From positions 1 through 64,000 of the forward strand of contig NZ_QGGW01000006.1 of the NCBI RefSeq assembly GCF_003148775.1: a stretch of 64,000 nt of DNA. Direction: 5' to 3'. Shown one piece after another: positions 21,327 through 30,377 of the stretch. Within the stretch, counting starts at the first letter, position 1. Each line of letters starts with the position of its first letter. Position numbers and translations under genes: made by a program. The stretch is from Roseicyclus mahoneyensis. Its GTDB lineage: Bacteria; Pseudomonadota; Alphaproteobacteria; Rhodobacterales; Rhodobacteraceae. Below the pieces are notes generated by a model. The model was not told the DNA's origin, made no database searches, and saw only the letters and a program-made list of their open reading frames with translations.

Positions 21327-22148
21327 TCAGTCATGGGCCACCCCCAGATAGGCGTCGATGACCTCCTGATTGCGGCGCACCTCGTCGGGGGTGCCGTCGC
21401 CGATCTTGCGGCCGTAATCCATCACCACCACGCGGTCGGACAGATCCATGACCACGCCCATGTCGTGTTCGATCAGCACGATGGTGGTGCCAAATTCGTC
21501 GTTCACGTCGAGGATGAAGCGGCTCATGTCCTCCTTTTCCTCGACGTTCATGCCCGCCATCGGCTCGTCGAGCAGAAGGATCGAAGGCTCGGCCACCAGC
21601 GCGCGGGCCAGTTCCACCCGCTTTTTCAGACCATAGGGAAGCCGGCCCACGGGCGTCTTGCGGATGTTCTGTATCTGAAGGAAATCAATGACTTCCTCTG
21701 CCTTGCGGCGATTTTCCACCTCTTCGCGCTGCGCACGTCCCCACCAGAAGGCCTGATCGAAGATGCTGGCCTTCATGTGGTTCAGCCGCCCCGTCATGAT
21801 GTTGTCGAGCACGCTCATCCCGTCGAAGAGCGCAATATTCTGAAAGGTGCGCGCAATGCCCTGACGGGCCACCTGATAGGGCCGCATCGGCGGGCGTTTC
21901 GCCCCGCGATAGATCACCTCGCCCTCTTGCGGGTTGTAGAACCCGCTGATGACGTTGAGCATGCTCGACTTGCCCGCCCCGTTCGGCCCGATGATCGCCC
22001 GGATCTCGCCCTCGCGAATGTCGAAGCTGATGTCCTTGATCGCCACCACGCCGCCGAAACGCAGCGTGATGTTGCGCATCTCCATCACCACGGGTCCGAT
22101 CGTGCGGCCGTCCGCAGTCGTGAAGGATTTCGACTTGGCATCAAGCAT
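21327..22148 (-). CDS. HAAT-family ABC transporter ATPase (LivG type)
   Basis: 273 residues. Walker A GPNGAGKSS, Walker B ILLLDEPMAGM, a helical insertion typical of LivG (TGRLNHMKASIFDQAFWWG) and the switch His in LIEHDMGVV. The signature loop reads LPYGLKKRVE instead of LSGGQ, a known LivG variation. Its start codon directly abuts the stop of the small membrane-protein gene upstream (ATG at 22148, TAA at 22151-22149), so the two are tightly linked. Confidence 0.93.
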   Translation of the reverse strand: MLDAKSKSFTTADGRTIGPVVMEMRNITLRFGGVVAIKDISFDIREGEIRAIIGPNGAGKSSMLNVISGFYNPQEGEVIYRGAKRPPMRPYQVARQGIARTFQNIALFDGMSVLDNIMTGRLNHMKASIFDQAFWWGRAQREEVENRRKAEEVIDFLQIQNIRKTPVGRLPYGLKKRVELARALVAEPSILLLDEPMAGMNVEEKEDMSRFILDVNDEFGTTIVLIEHDMGVVMDLSDRVVVMDYGRKIGDGTPDEVRRNQEVIDAYLGVAHD

Positions 22149-22403
22149 TTACCTGGCCCTTTCCCGTGCGCCTTGCCCCGACCGAAAGATCAGCGCGCCG
22201 ATCAGCCCGTAGATCAAAAGCGCGACCAACGCCCAGATCAGGTGGTTTTCCCAAAGCTCGGGCAGCCCCACGACCAGCGCCGCGACCCCGCAGATGCCGA
22301 TTGCCCCGCCTTGCACCGCGGTTGCGCCCTTGGCGACGTAGCGACCCGCGACCCAGCTTGCGGCAAAGCCCAGAAGGAACAAGAAGGCGGCAAGCGCGGT
22401 CAT
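22149..22403 (-). CDS. Small two-to-three-helix membrane protein (84 aa)
   Basis: MTALAAFLFLLGFAASWVAG begins the first helix; GGAIGICGVAALVVGL and LIWALVALLIYGLIGALIF form further helices, and the end GQGARERAR is basic (cytoplasmic). It overlaps the stop of the acyl-CoA synthetase (ATG 22403, synthetase stop at 22400) and abuts the LivG start, so its translation is coupled on both sides. No family recognised. Confidence 0.72.
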   Translation of the reverse strand: MTALAAFLFLLGFAASWVAGRYVAKGATAVQGGAIGICGVAALVVGLPELWENHLIWALVALLIYGLIGALIFRSGQGARERAR

Positions 22404-24376
22404 TCGGCGGCCACCCGACGATCTTGCGTGCCGCCCACGGTCGCCGCGTCGCGGATCTGCAACGTGGCGCTGATGCGGCCCTTGCGCCCGTCCTCGTAGG
22501 TCACCTCGGTTTCGGTGTATTGCTCACGCTTGCCGCCATACATCGCCTCGATCAGATCGGCGAATTTCTCCTCGATGATGCGGCGGCGGACCTTTCTGGT
22601 GCGCGTCAGCTCTCCGTCATCGGCGTCCAGTTCCTTGTGCAAGATCAAGAAGCGGTGGACCTGACAGCCCGACAGCATGTCATCGACCGAGACGGAGCGG
22701 TTTACCTCCTCCACATGGGACTGGATCATGTCGAGCACGCGCGGATGGCCCGCCAGTTCCTGATAGGAGCCATAAGCGATGTTGTTGCGCTCGGCCCAGT
22801 TTCCCACCGCCGTCAGATCGATGTTGATGAAGGCGGTGCACATCTGCCGCCCGTTGCCGAAGACCACCGCTTCCAGAATGTTGGGGAAGAACTTGAGCTT
22901 GTTCTCGACGTATTTGGGCGCAAACAGCCGCCCGTCGGCCATCTTGCCCACGTCCTTGGCCCGGTCGATGATGCGCAGATGCCCGGTGCCTTCCTCGATG
23001 AAGCCCGCGTCGCCGGTGGCCACCCAGCCCTCGGCATCCTTGGTCGAGGCGGTGGCCTCAGAGTTCTTGTAATACTCCACGAAGACGCCGGGGCTGCGGT
23101 AGTAGACCTCGCCATTTTCGGCGATGCGGATCTCCACCCCGGGGGACGGCACACCGACGGTGTCGGGCCGCACCTCGTGGTCGGGTTGCTGGGTGATGAA
23201 GACCGAGGCTTCGGTCTGGCCATAAAGCTGTTTGAGGTTGATCCCCAGCGCCCGATAGAAATCGAAGATCTCGGGCCCGATCGCCTCACCGGCGGTATAG
23301 CCGACACGGATGCGGCTCATCCCCAGCGTGTTCTTGAGCGGCCCGATGATCAGCAGATTGCCCAACTGGTAGGTCAGCCGGTCCAGCATCCCCACGGGCT
23401 TGCCATCCAGCATCTTCGGCCCGACCACCTTGGCGTGGTTCAGGAAATACTGGAACAGCCGCCGTTTCAGCGTGCCCGCATCCTCCATCCGGATCATCAC
23501 CGAGGTCAGAAGCGTCTCGAACACGCGGGGCGGCGCGAAATAATAGGTCGGCCCGATCTCTCGCAGGTCGATCAGCAGGGTTTCGGCCGATTCGGGGCAG
23601 TTGACGCAAAAGCCGGTCCAATAGGCCTGCCCGATGGAAAAGATGAAATCGCCCACCCACGCCATCGGCAGATAGGCCAGCACCTCGTCATCGGCGCGCA
23701 GGCGGTCGAACTCGCTCGACGCCTTGGCGGTCATGATGATGTTGCGGTTCGACAAGACCACGCCCTTGGGCTTGCCGGTCGTGCCCGAGGTGTAAAGCAT
23801 CACGCAGGTCGCATCGAAATCCAGTTCCGCCGTGCGTGCGGCAAGTTCACGGCCCAACCGCTCCTGCGCGGCGCGACCTTCGGCCTGCACGCTGGCCAGC
23901 GAATGCAGTTTCGTGTGGTCGTATTTCCGTAGACCGCGTGCATCTTGATAGATGATGTGTTCGATCTGCGGCACGCGCTCCTGCACCTCGAGCACTTTGT
24001 CGACCTGTTCTTGATCGCCACAGATCACGAACCGGGCGAAACAATGCTCCAGCACATAGGCCATCTCTTCGGCCACGGCGTCCTGATACAAGGGCACGGG
24101 CACCGCGCCGACCTTCTGCGCGGCCACCATCGACCAGTAAAGCGCGGGGCGGTTGCGCCCGATGATGGCCACGTGATCGCCCCGGGCCACACCCAGCGCC
24201 AGAAGGCCAAGCGCGATGGCGTCGATCTCCTGCGCCGCCTCGGCCCAGCTCCAGCTTTGCCAGATGCCGAATTCCTTTTCTCGGTAGGCGGGTTTCGATC
24301 CCATCGCCGCGACATTGCGCGCCAAAAGCGCGGGCACGGACTGCGGAACACCTGTCGGTGTATCTGTGGCAACCAA
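22400..24376 (-). CDS. Long-chain acyl-CoA synthetase-like AMP-binding enzyme
   Basis: 658 residues, the size of long-chain/aryl acyl-CoA synthetases. The ATP/AMP P-loop is VMLYTSGTTGKPKGVVLSN; later motifs are LKQLYGQTEASVFIT and GWVATGDAGFIEEGTGHLRIIDRAKD. It converts a carboxylate to its CoA thioester via an adenylate. I place the start at TTG 24376 because GGGGAGGG lies six bases upstream; no ATG fits. First gene of the long ABC operon, divergent from a hybrid histidine kinase. The substrate is unknown; it is probably the transported acid. Confidence 0.88.
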   Translation of the reverse strand: MVATDTPTGVPQSVPALLARNVAAMGSKPAYREKEFGIWQSWSWAEAAQEIDAIALGLLALGVARGDHVAIIGRNRPALYWSMVAAQKVGAVPVPLYQDAVAEEMAYVLEHCFARFVICGDQEQVDKVLEVQERVPQIEHIIYQDARGLRKYDHTKLHSLASVQAEGRAAQERLGRELAARTAELDFDATCVMLYTSGTTGKPKGVVLSNRNIIMTAKASSEFDRLRADDEVLAYLPMAWVGDFIFSIGQAYWTGFCVNCPESAETLLIDLREIGPTYYFAPPRVFETLLTSVMIRMEDAGTLKRRLFQYFLNHAKVVGPKMLDGKPVGMLDRLTYQLGNLLIIGPLKNTLGMSRIRVGYTAGEAIGPEIFDFYRALGINLKQLYGQTEASVFITQQPDHEVRPDTVGVPSPGVEIRIAENGEVYYRSPGVFVEYYKNSEATASTKDAEGWVATGDAGFIEEGTGHLRIIDRAKDVGKMADGRLFAPKYVENKLKFFPNILEAVVFGNGRQMCTAFINIDLTAVGNWAERNNIAYGSYQELAGHPRVLDMIQSHVEEVNRSVSVDDMLSGCQVHRFLILHKELDADDGELTRTRKVRRRIIEEKFADLIEAMYGGKREQYTETEVTYEDGRKGRISATLQIRDAATVGGTQDRRVAAE

Positions 24377-24572
24377 AGCAAACCCTCCCCTCGCCGGGCT
24401 CCTCTTCCCGGCGTTCACGACGCATGTGAAACAATGCCACCGTGACACATCATGGAAGTGGGTCAAGTTTTGCCCCAGTTTTGCGCAAACCTTTCGAATT
24501 GTAACAGCCGCACCGCGATGCTTGACGGAACCGGGTTCCGGGGTCAGCGATGACGGCGGAGGATACCCGAGG
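24377..24572. promoter_or_regulatory. Divergent control region: transporter operon / two-component genes
   Basis: 196 bases between the acyl-CoA synthetase start and the kinase start. It must contain promoters for both directions and is a natural target for the response regulator encoded at 26495. Around 24470-24500 it is AT-richer (TTTTGCCCCAGTTTTGCGCAAACC). No clear dyad was found. Confidence 0.5.
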
Positions 24573-26498
24573 ATGCCGCCACGCACGGGCACGGATCATC
24601 TGACGCGCGCAGGGCTGAACCTGATCCAGCAGGCGCTGTCGATCTATGACGCCGATCTGAGGCTTGCCGTGTGCAACCGCCCCTTCCAGACCATGTTCGG
24701 CCTGCCCGAACGGCTGGTGACCCCTGGCGCACCGTTCCGCGATACGATCCGCTATCTGGTCGAGACCGGCGAATACGGCGAAATCGACGATATCGAAAGC
24801 TTCATCGAGACCCGCGTCGATCAGGCCCGCGCCTTTCAGCCCCACTACATGGAACGCCGCCGCGCCAATGGCCGGATGATCAGCGTCGAAGGCTCGCCCC
24901 TGCCCGAAGGCGGCTGGGTCACGGTCTACACCGACATCACCGCGATCAAGCGGCAAGAGGAATTGCTGCGCGCCCGGTCCGAGGAACTGACCGATCAGGT
25001 CCTGACCCATACCGAAGATCTGGCCGCCACCAACCGCGCGTTGGAGGCCACCATCGCCCAGCTCGAGGAAGCCAAGGCCGAACTGACCGAGATGGAGGCG
25101 CGCATCCGCCTTACCACGGAAATGACCCCCGCCCATATTGCCCGCGTCGACCGTGACGGGGTCTATACCTACACCAACCGCCGCCTGTCCTCGCTGCTGC
25201 CGGGGCGGCAAAGCGATATCGTGGGGCTGAGCTTCGAACAGGCGCTGGGGGCGCACACCGCCGCCCGGCTGCGGCCGCAACTGGCCCGCGCGCTGGCGGG
25301 CGAGGCAAGCGTGCTGGAGTTCACCGAGGACGACAGCGGGCGGCGCATCCGCACCGCCTTTACTCCCGACCAGTCGGGGCCCGGCGAACCGATCACGGGC
25401 GTCTACCTTTTGTCCACCGATCTGACCGAGGAAACGCAGGCCAAGGCCGCGCTGGCACAGACCGGCAAGCGGGAACTGGCCGCCCAACTGACCAGCGGGC
25501 TTGCGCATGATTTCGCCAATCTGCTGACCATCATCCTCGGGCTGCAGGGGCGGCTGGAACGGATGTCTTTGCCATCCGGTGCGCGCGAACTGACCGGGGC
25601 GACCAAGGCGGCGGCGCGGCGCGGCGGCGACCTGCTGAACAAGATCGCGCGCATGTCAGGCCCGCATGAGACCCGCGAGGCACCGACTGTTCTGGACGAT
25701 TTCCTTGCGACGCTGGCCCCACTCGCCGGGGCGGCCCTTCCGCCCGGGATCGCCCTGACGCTCGACAAACGGGTGGCGCACCCCGTGCTGATGCTTGATG
25801 CCGGAAGCCTTCAGGACAGCCTCCTCAACCTTGTGCTCAATGCCCGCGACGCGATCGGCGCGGCGCCGGGACAGATCACTGTGCGCTTGAGCGCGGTGCA
25901 GGACACATGGCTCGACATCACCGTCACCGATACCGGACCGGGTTTCAGCGAAATGGCGCTGGAGCGTGCGCTTGACCCGTTCTTCACCACGAAGGGCGAC
26001 GCCGGTTCGGGCCTTGGCCTGTCGATGGTCTACGACCTGACAAAGCTGGCAGGCGGTCAGGTGCGGCTGGAGAACGGGCCGGAGTGCGGGGCCTCGGTCA
26101 CGCTGCGCATGCCGCTGCGCCCGGCCGAGGCCGAGGCCCGCCCCCAACTGGTCCTACTGGTCGAGGACACACCCGACATCCGCGCCCATGTGCGCGACGC
26201 GCTGACAGCGCTTGGCCATCAGGTGATGGAAGCCGCAAGCGCAGAGGAAGCGCTGGCGCTGGCGGATATCCCCGGCATCGACTGGGTGCTGTCCGATATC
26301 CGTCTGGGCGCGGGCGACGGTGTCGACCTGCTGACGCGGATCGCGCAAGGGCAACCGGGGCTGAAACTGGCGTTGATGACCTCTCTGCCCGAGGGCGACA
26401 CACGCCGCACAGCGGGCGCGCAGCGCTGGCCGGTGCTGCAAAAACCCGTCTCAGCCGGCACGCTTCAGGCCCTTTTCGCGCAGGAGGCCGCGGCATGA
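24573..26498 (+). CDS. Hybrid sensor histidine kinase (PAS-PAS-HisKA-HATPase-REC)
   Basis: 641 residues, apparently cytosolic. PAS-7-type domain about 10-125 (NLIQQALSIYDADLRLAVCNR), coiled coil about 128-180, second PAS about 181-285, HisKA with phospho-acceptor H312 in GLAHDFANLL, HATPase with N-box LLNLVLNARDAI and G-boxes DTGPGFS and GSGLGLS, and a C-terminal receiver with D575 (SDIRLGAGDG) and K624. The ATG at 24573 has GGAGG upstream. Its stop overlaps the start of the response regulator (ATGA). No transmembrane helix, so it likely senses an internal ligand, perhaps an acyl-CoA or the acid imported by the divergent operon (inference). Confidence 0.88.
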   Translation: MPPRTGTDHLTRAGLNLIQQALSIYDADLRLAVCNRPFQTMFGLPERLVTPGAPFRDTIRYLVETGEYGEIDDIESFIETRVDQARAFQPHYMERRRANGRMISVEGSPLPEGGWVTVYTDITAIKRQEELLRARSEELTDQVLTHTEDLAATNRALEATIAQLEEAKAELTEMEARIRLTTEMTPAHIARVDRDGVYTYTNRRLSSLLPGRQSDIVGLSFEQALGAHTAARLRPQLARALAGEASVLEFTEDDSGRRIRTAFTPDQSGPGEPITGVYLLSTDLTEETQAKAALAQTGKRELAAQLTSGLAHDFANLLTIILGLQGRLERMSLPSGARELTGATKAAARRGGDLLNKIARMSGPHETREAPTVLDDFLATLAPLAGAALPPGIALTLDKRVAHPVLMLDAGSLQDSLLNLVLNARDAIGAAPGQITVRLSAVQDTWLDITVTDTGPGFSEMALERALDPFFTTKGDAGSGLGLSMVYDLTKLAGGQVRLENGPECGASVTLRMPLRPAEAEARPQLVLLVEDTPDIRAHVRDALTALGHQVMEAASAEEALALADIPGIDWVLSDIRLGAGDGVDLLTRIAQGQPGLKLALMTSLPEGDTRRTAGAQRWPVLQKPVSAGTLQALFAQEAAA

Positions 26499-27196
26499 CC
26501 CAACCCCTTGTCGCTATCCTCGACGATGAACCGCAGATCCGCGCGCTCTTGTCGGAGACCCTGTCCGAGGCCGGGTTCCGCACCGCCACCTATGGCCGCG
26601 CCGCCGATTTCGAAGCCGCGCTGGCGCGCTCCACCCCCGATGTCTGCCTTGTCGATCTGGGCCTGCCCGACCGCGACGGGCTGGCGCTGGTGCACCGGCT
26701 GGCGCTGGAATCGGGGGCGGCGATCATCATCATCTCGGGCCGCGCGCAGGTGCAGGACCGGGTGACCGGACTGGAACTTGGGGCCGATGACTACATCATC
26801 AAACCCTTCGACCCGGCAGAGGTCGTGGCCCGCATCCGCGCCCGCCTGCGCTCGCGCCAACCTTCCGGCCAAAGCCTCGAGACCGCGCGCTTCAACGGCT
26901 GGACGGCGCATTTCGACCGTTATGTTCTGGTCGACGCTGAGGGCAACGAGACGAGCTTCTCCCATGCCGAAGGCGAGGTCTTGCGCCTGTTTCTCGACGC
27001 ACCCAAACGCCTGATCTCACGCCAACAGATGCAAGAGAGTCTGGGCGGTGCGGCCGGCGAAAGTTTCGACCGGGCGATGGATGTCCGCATCTCGCGGCTG
27101 CGCACCAAGCTGGGCGAGGACCCCAAGAACCCCCGCCTGATCAAGACGATCTATGGCGCAGGCTACATCTTTCTGGGTGATGTCAGCTGGGGCTGA
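26495..27196 (+). CDS. OmpR/PhoB-type response regulator
   Basis: 233 residues: receiver domain with acidic pocket DDE (10-12), phospho-acceptor D54 (VCLVDLGLPDRDG) and the KPFDP lysine motif, then a winged-helix DNA-binding domain (SHAEGEVLRLF ... RAMDVRISRLRTKLGEDP ... IKTIYGAGYIF). Translationally coupled to the hybrid kinase. Likely targets are its own promoter region and the divergent transporter operon. Confidence 0.93.
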   Translation: MTQPLVAILDDEPQIRALLSETLSEAGFRTATYGRAADFEAALARSTPDVCLVDLGLPDRDGLALVHRLALESGAAIIIISGRAQVQDRVTGLELGADDYIIKPFDPAEVVARIRARLRSRQPSGQSLETARFNGWTAHFDRYVLVDAEGNETSFSHAEGEVLRLFLDAPKRLISRQQMQESLGGAAGESFDRAMDVRISRLRTKLGEDPKNPRLIKTIYGAGYIFLGDVSWG

Positions 27197-27201
27197 CGCG
27201 C

Positions 27202-28410
27202 TCAGGCCAACCGCGCCGCCGCCTCGGCCAGAACCTGCAGACCCGTGACCAGATCGGCCTCGTCGGTATCCTCGGCGAAATCATGGGAAATCCCGCCGAT
27301 GGACGGCACGAAAAGCATCCCCACCGGCATCAGCGCGGCAAGGTTCGACGCATCATGCAGCGCGCCCGACGGCATCGCCCGCCAGCGTCCCGGTGCGACC
27401 GCCTCGGCGGCCTGTGACAGCGCGGCCTGCATCCCCGCATCCATGGGCATGGGCGCAAGGTCATGGCGCAACCGCTCCGGGGTGACTTCACATCCTGTCT
27501 CGGCCGCCATGTCTGACAGCAGGCCCATGATCGCCGCCTCCATCCGGTCCAGCCGGTCCGAGTCGATATCGCGCCATTGCAACGAGAACTCCGCCCGCCC
27601 CGGCACCACCGAAGATGCGCCGGGGTGCAGTACGATATGCCCGATGGTCCAGACCGATTGCGGCGTGACGATATTGGCGAACCGCTCGGGCAGCGCCGTT
27701 GCGATCCGGGCCGCCACGGTGAAGGCGTCGCGGCGATGCGCCATCGGCGTGGTGCCCGCGTGGTTTTGCTGGCCGCGCACGGTGACCTGCACCTGCCGCA
27801 GACCGACGATGCCGGTGACGACCCCCACCGCCTCGCCCGACATGTGCAGGGTCGGACCCTGCTCGATGTGCATTTCCAGAAAGCCCGTGAAGCGGCCTGG
27901 ATCGACGGCATCGCACACGCGGTCACCAAGGGCCGCCCGCGCCGCGACAAAGGCTGTTCCATCGGTGGCGACCAGCTTGTCGGCATCCTCCATCGACAGC
28001 TTGCCCGCCCAGACCGAACTGCCGGTCAGCGCGCCAAAGCGCCCCTCTTCGTCTTGAAAGTTCGCAACCGAAATCGCGGGCCCGCCCGTCTCGCGCGCTG
28101 CCCGCGCAATCTCGAGCGCGGCGATGACACCGAGCGCGCCATCCAGCCAGCCGCCCTCGGGCTGGGTGTCGGAATGCGAACCGATCAGCAACGACCGCCC
28201 CTCGGCCAGACCGAACAGGTTGCCCAGCGCGTCGAATCGTGGCTCCAGCCCTGCCTCGGCAATGCGTCGGGCCAGCCAGTCTCGCGCGGCGATATCGGCC
28301 TCGGACAAGGCGCGGCGGCGCACGCCCTTGGTGGCGCTATCGCCCCCGAAGGCGCGCAGCGCATGAAGATCGGACAGGAAACGGGCGGGATTGACGGGAG
28401 TTCTGCTCAT
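27202..28410 (-). CDS. M20-family amidase (N-carbamoyl-L-amino-acid hydrolase / allantoate amidohydrolase type)
   Basis: 402-residue dinuclear-zinc hydrolase of C-N bonds in carbamoylated or ureido compounds. Metal ligands are seen in [18 protein letters not shown] (His, Asp), [10 protein letters not shown] (Glu pair), [10 protein letters not shown] (His) and the C-terminal [10 protein letters not shown] (His). The dimerisation block [15 protein letters not shown] is typical. AAGGGG before ATG 28410. Converges on the response regulator (five-base gap). The substrate cannot be fixed: purine (allantoate) or pyrimidine (ureidopropionate) breakdown are both possible. Confidence 0.87.
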   Translation of the reverse strand: MSRTPVNPARFLSDLHALRAFGGDSATKGVRRRALSEADIAARDWLARRIAEAGLEPRFDALGNLFGLAEGRSLLIGSHSDTQPEGGWLDGALGVIAALEIARAARETGGPAISVANFQDEEGRFGALTGSSVWAGKLSMEDADKLVATDGTAFVAARAALGDRVCDAVDPGRFTGFLEMHIEQGPTLHMSGEAVGVVTGIVGLRQVQVTVRGQQNHAGTTPMAHRRDAFTVAARIATALPERFANIVTPQSVWTIGHIVLHPGASSVVPGRAEFSLQWRDIDSDRLDRMEAAIMGLLSDMAAETGCEVTPERLRHDLAPMPMDAGMQAALSQAAEAVAPGRWRAMPSGALHDASNLAALMPVGMLFVPSIGGISHDFAEDTDEADLVTGLQVLAEAAARLA

Positions 28411-28511
28411 GCCCCTTTTCAACCACGCCGCAGCGCGGGCGTCCAGCCGGGCCTTGCGATCCGCGCCCCGATCGCCGATCACCCCCACGACACAGGCGAA
28501 GGGGAAACATC

Positions 28512-29162
28512 ATGGGCGAACTGGTTCTGGTGCGCCACGGGCAAGCCAATTCCGCGGCACAAGATGAGCATGGCTATGACCGCCTGTCGGACCTCGGCCA
28601 CCAACAGGCACGCTGGTTGGGCGAGTGGTTGCGCAACCATGACGCGCCCTTCGACCGGGTGCTGACCGGATCGCTGCGGCGCCACCGCGAGACGCTGGCC
28701 GCGATGGGCGACATGGGGGCGGAGCCCGAGGTCGACGCACGGCTCAACGAGCTGGATTATTTCAACCTGACCCGCGCGCATGCCGTCCGAAACGGCACCA
28801 CGCAGGCAACGCCTGAGAATTTCGTGGGCCATATCACCGATGTGATGCAGGCTTGGCAGCGCGCCGAGATACAGGGAAACGAAAGCTATGCCAGCTTCGA
28901 GAGCCGCGTGGCCGAGATGCTGACCATTGCCGCCCGCCCCGGCCGCCGGGTGCTGTGCGTCACCTCGGGCGGGGTCATCGGCATGATGGCGCGCCACCTG
29001 CTCGATCTTGATATTGCGCGGATGGCGCACCTGCTGGTGCCGATCCGGAATTGCTCGATCCATCGGGTGATGGTGCTGCCCGATGCGCAGATCCTGTCGG
29101 GTTTCAACGCCACACCGCTTCTGGACGCATCCGACCGGGTGCATGCGCGCACGGAATACTAG
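28512..29162 (+). CDS. Histidine phosphatase superfamily protein
   Basis: 216 residues of the phosphoglycerate-mutase-like branch. The N-terminal catalytic signature LVLVRHGQANS supplies the phospho-accepting His; other ligands lie in VLTGSLRRHRET (Arg), ELDYF (Glu) and CVTSGGVIG (the usual second His position reads Ser, SGGVIG rather than SGHGG or THGG). GAAGGGG precedes ATG 28512. The substrate is unknown. The stop TAG is part of a GGGGC/GCCCC hairpin. Confidence 0.85.
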   Translation: MGELVLVRHGQANSAAQDEHGYDRLSDLGHQQARWLGEWLRNHDAPFDRVLTGSLRRHRETLAAMGDMGAEPEVDARLNELDYFNLTRAHAVRNGTTQATPENFVGHITDVMQAWQRAEIQGNESYASFESRVAEMLTIAARPGRRVLCVTSGGVIGMMARHLLDLDIARMAHLLVPIRNCSIHRVMVLPDAQILSGFNATPLLDASDRVHARTEY

Positions 29163-29179
29163 GGGCGAACGTTTGCCCC

Positions 29180-29200
29180 TTCACCTTTCCCCAAATATGC
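29180..29200 (-). repeat. Interspersed 3'-flanking repeat, copy 2
   Basis: Plus-strand form TTCACCTTTCC followed by CCAAATATGC. Lies 27 bases beyond the stop of the minus-strand DUF3775 gene; same orientation relative to that gene as copies 1 and 3. Confidence 0.6.
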
Positions 29201-29227
29201 AAATCCCGACATGACCCGCCCGCGCGG

Positions 29228-29542
29228 TCACAGCAGGTCTTCTTCCTCATCGGCAATGTCGAGACCCAGCGCCTCGGCCCCCGCCTCCAGGTGGTCGGCG
29301 AAATGCGGGCTGCCCAGCAGGTAATCGGCGGTCGGTGTCGTCGCCTCGGCGCGGGCGGTATCGACCGCCTCATCCCAATCCTCGGGCTCGAAACTGCCGC
29401 GACCGATCCAGTAGATCGCCGTCAGTTCGGCCTGTTCATCCTCATCCATGCCCTCGATGAAGGCGCGAAGTTCGACCTCGGCGCGCTCCAGCTCATGACC
29501 CATCAAGATCACTTGCGCCACCTGACTTGCCGATATCTCCAT
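29228..29542 (-). CDS. DUF3775-type small acidic protein
   Basis: 104 residues, strongly acidic, from ATG 29542 behind a consensus AGGAGGG. The pattern MEISASQVAQVILMGHELERAEVEL ... IEGMDEDEQAELTAIYWIGRGSFEPEDW matches the small DUF3775 family common in alphaproteobacteria. Function unknown. No operon partner: the next gene upstream on this strand (SDR) ends 92 bases away. Confidence 0.82.
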   Translation of the reverse strand: MEISASQVAQVILMGHELERAEVELRAFIEGMDEDEQAELTAIYWIGRGSFEPEDWDEAVDTARAEATTPTADYLLGSPHFADHLEAGAEALGLDIADEEEDLL

Positions 29543-29634
29543 GCGCTTGCCCTCCTGTTCGCGTCGCGTTTCGTGCCCGACCATATCATGGGCTTGCGCG
29601 CAGACCGTCGTTGATCTGACGCAAACCGCCGTGG

Positions 29635-30366
29635 TCAGAAAAACAGTCGACGGTACAGCCCATGGGGCAAGAACACGCTGAGGCGGAACACCAGACTGAA
29701 CAGCGTCGGGAAGCTGCGCGCAAAACCGCCTGCCGTCATGTGCTCGAAAAAGATATCGGCGGCCGCCTCCGGCTCCATGATGGAAGGCATCTTGAAGTCG
29801 TTCTTGTCGGTCAGGCGCGTCTTGATGAAGCCGGGGTTCACCAGTTGCACCTCGACGCGCGTGTTCTTCAGATCACCGTCGAGCGATTCGGCCAGTGAAC
29901 TGAGCCCCGCCTTGGACGCCGAATAGCCGATCGCTCCGGGCAGGCCGCGAAAGCCCGACAGGCTGCCGGTCAGCACGATATGCCCCGTGTCGCGCGCGAC
30001 GAACGCGGGCACCACATGGCCCAGCACGCGGGCGGCACCGGTCAGGTTGATGTCGAACATGGTCTCGACCGCCTCGGCGTCCCAGTCCTTTGCCGACATC
30101 GGCGTGTAGACGCCGGCAAGAAAAACCATGCCGTCGATCTCACCCACCTCGGCCCATGCTTCACGGACGCTGTCGCGGTCGGAGATATCCATGGGAACGA
30201 CGCGGGCGCGCCCCGGCAGTTCCTCGGCAAGTTCGCGCAGCCGCTCGCCAGACCGCGCCGACAGGATGAGCTCCGCTCCGGCCCGGCTCATCTTGAAGGC
30301 CAGCGCACGCCCCAGCCCCTCGGACGCGCCCACCAGCCAATAGCGTTTCTTGCTCCACTCGCGCAT
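29635..30366 (-). CDS. Short-chain dehydrogenase/reductase
   Basis: 243 residues, Rossmann fold. NAD(P)-binding motif WLVGASEGLGRALA (TGxxxGxG type), catalytic Ser in VLTGSLSG and YxxxK in GYSASKAGL. A hydrophobic C-terminus (FARSFPTLFSLVFRLSVFLPHGLYRRLFF) suggests membrane contact. AAAGGAG before ATG 30366. Last gene of the operon that starts from the sigma-E-type promoter at 33744; gap to the MFS gene is 11 bases. The substrate is unknown, probably lipid-related by context. Confidence 0.85.
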   Translation of the reverse strand: MREWSKKRYWLVGASEGLGRALAFKMSRAGAELILSARSGERLRELAEELPGRARVVPMDISDRDSVREAWAEVGEIDGMVFLAGVYTPMSAKDWDAEAVETMFDINLTGAARVLGHVVPAFVARDTGHIVLTGSLSGFRGLPGAIGYSASKAGLSSLAESLDGDLKNTRVEVQLVNPGFIKTRLTDKNDFKMPSIMEPEAAADIFFEHMTAGGFARSFPTLFSLVFRLSVFLPHGLYRRLFF

Positions 30367-30377
30367 GTCGTCTCCTT

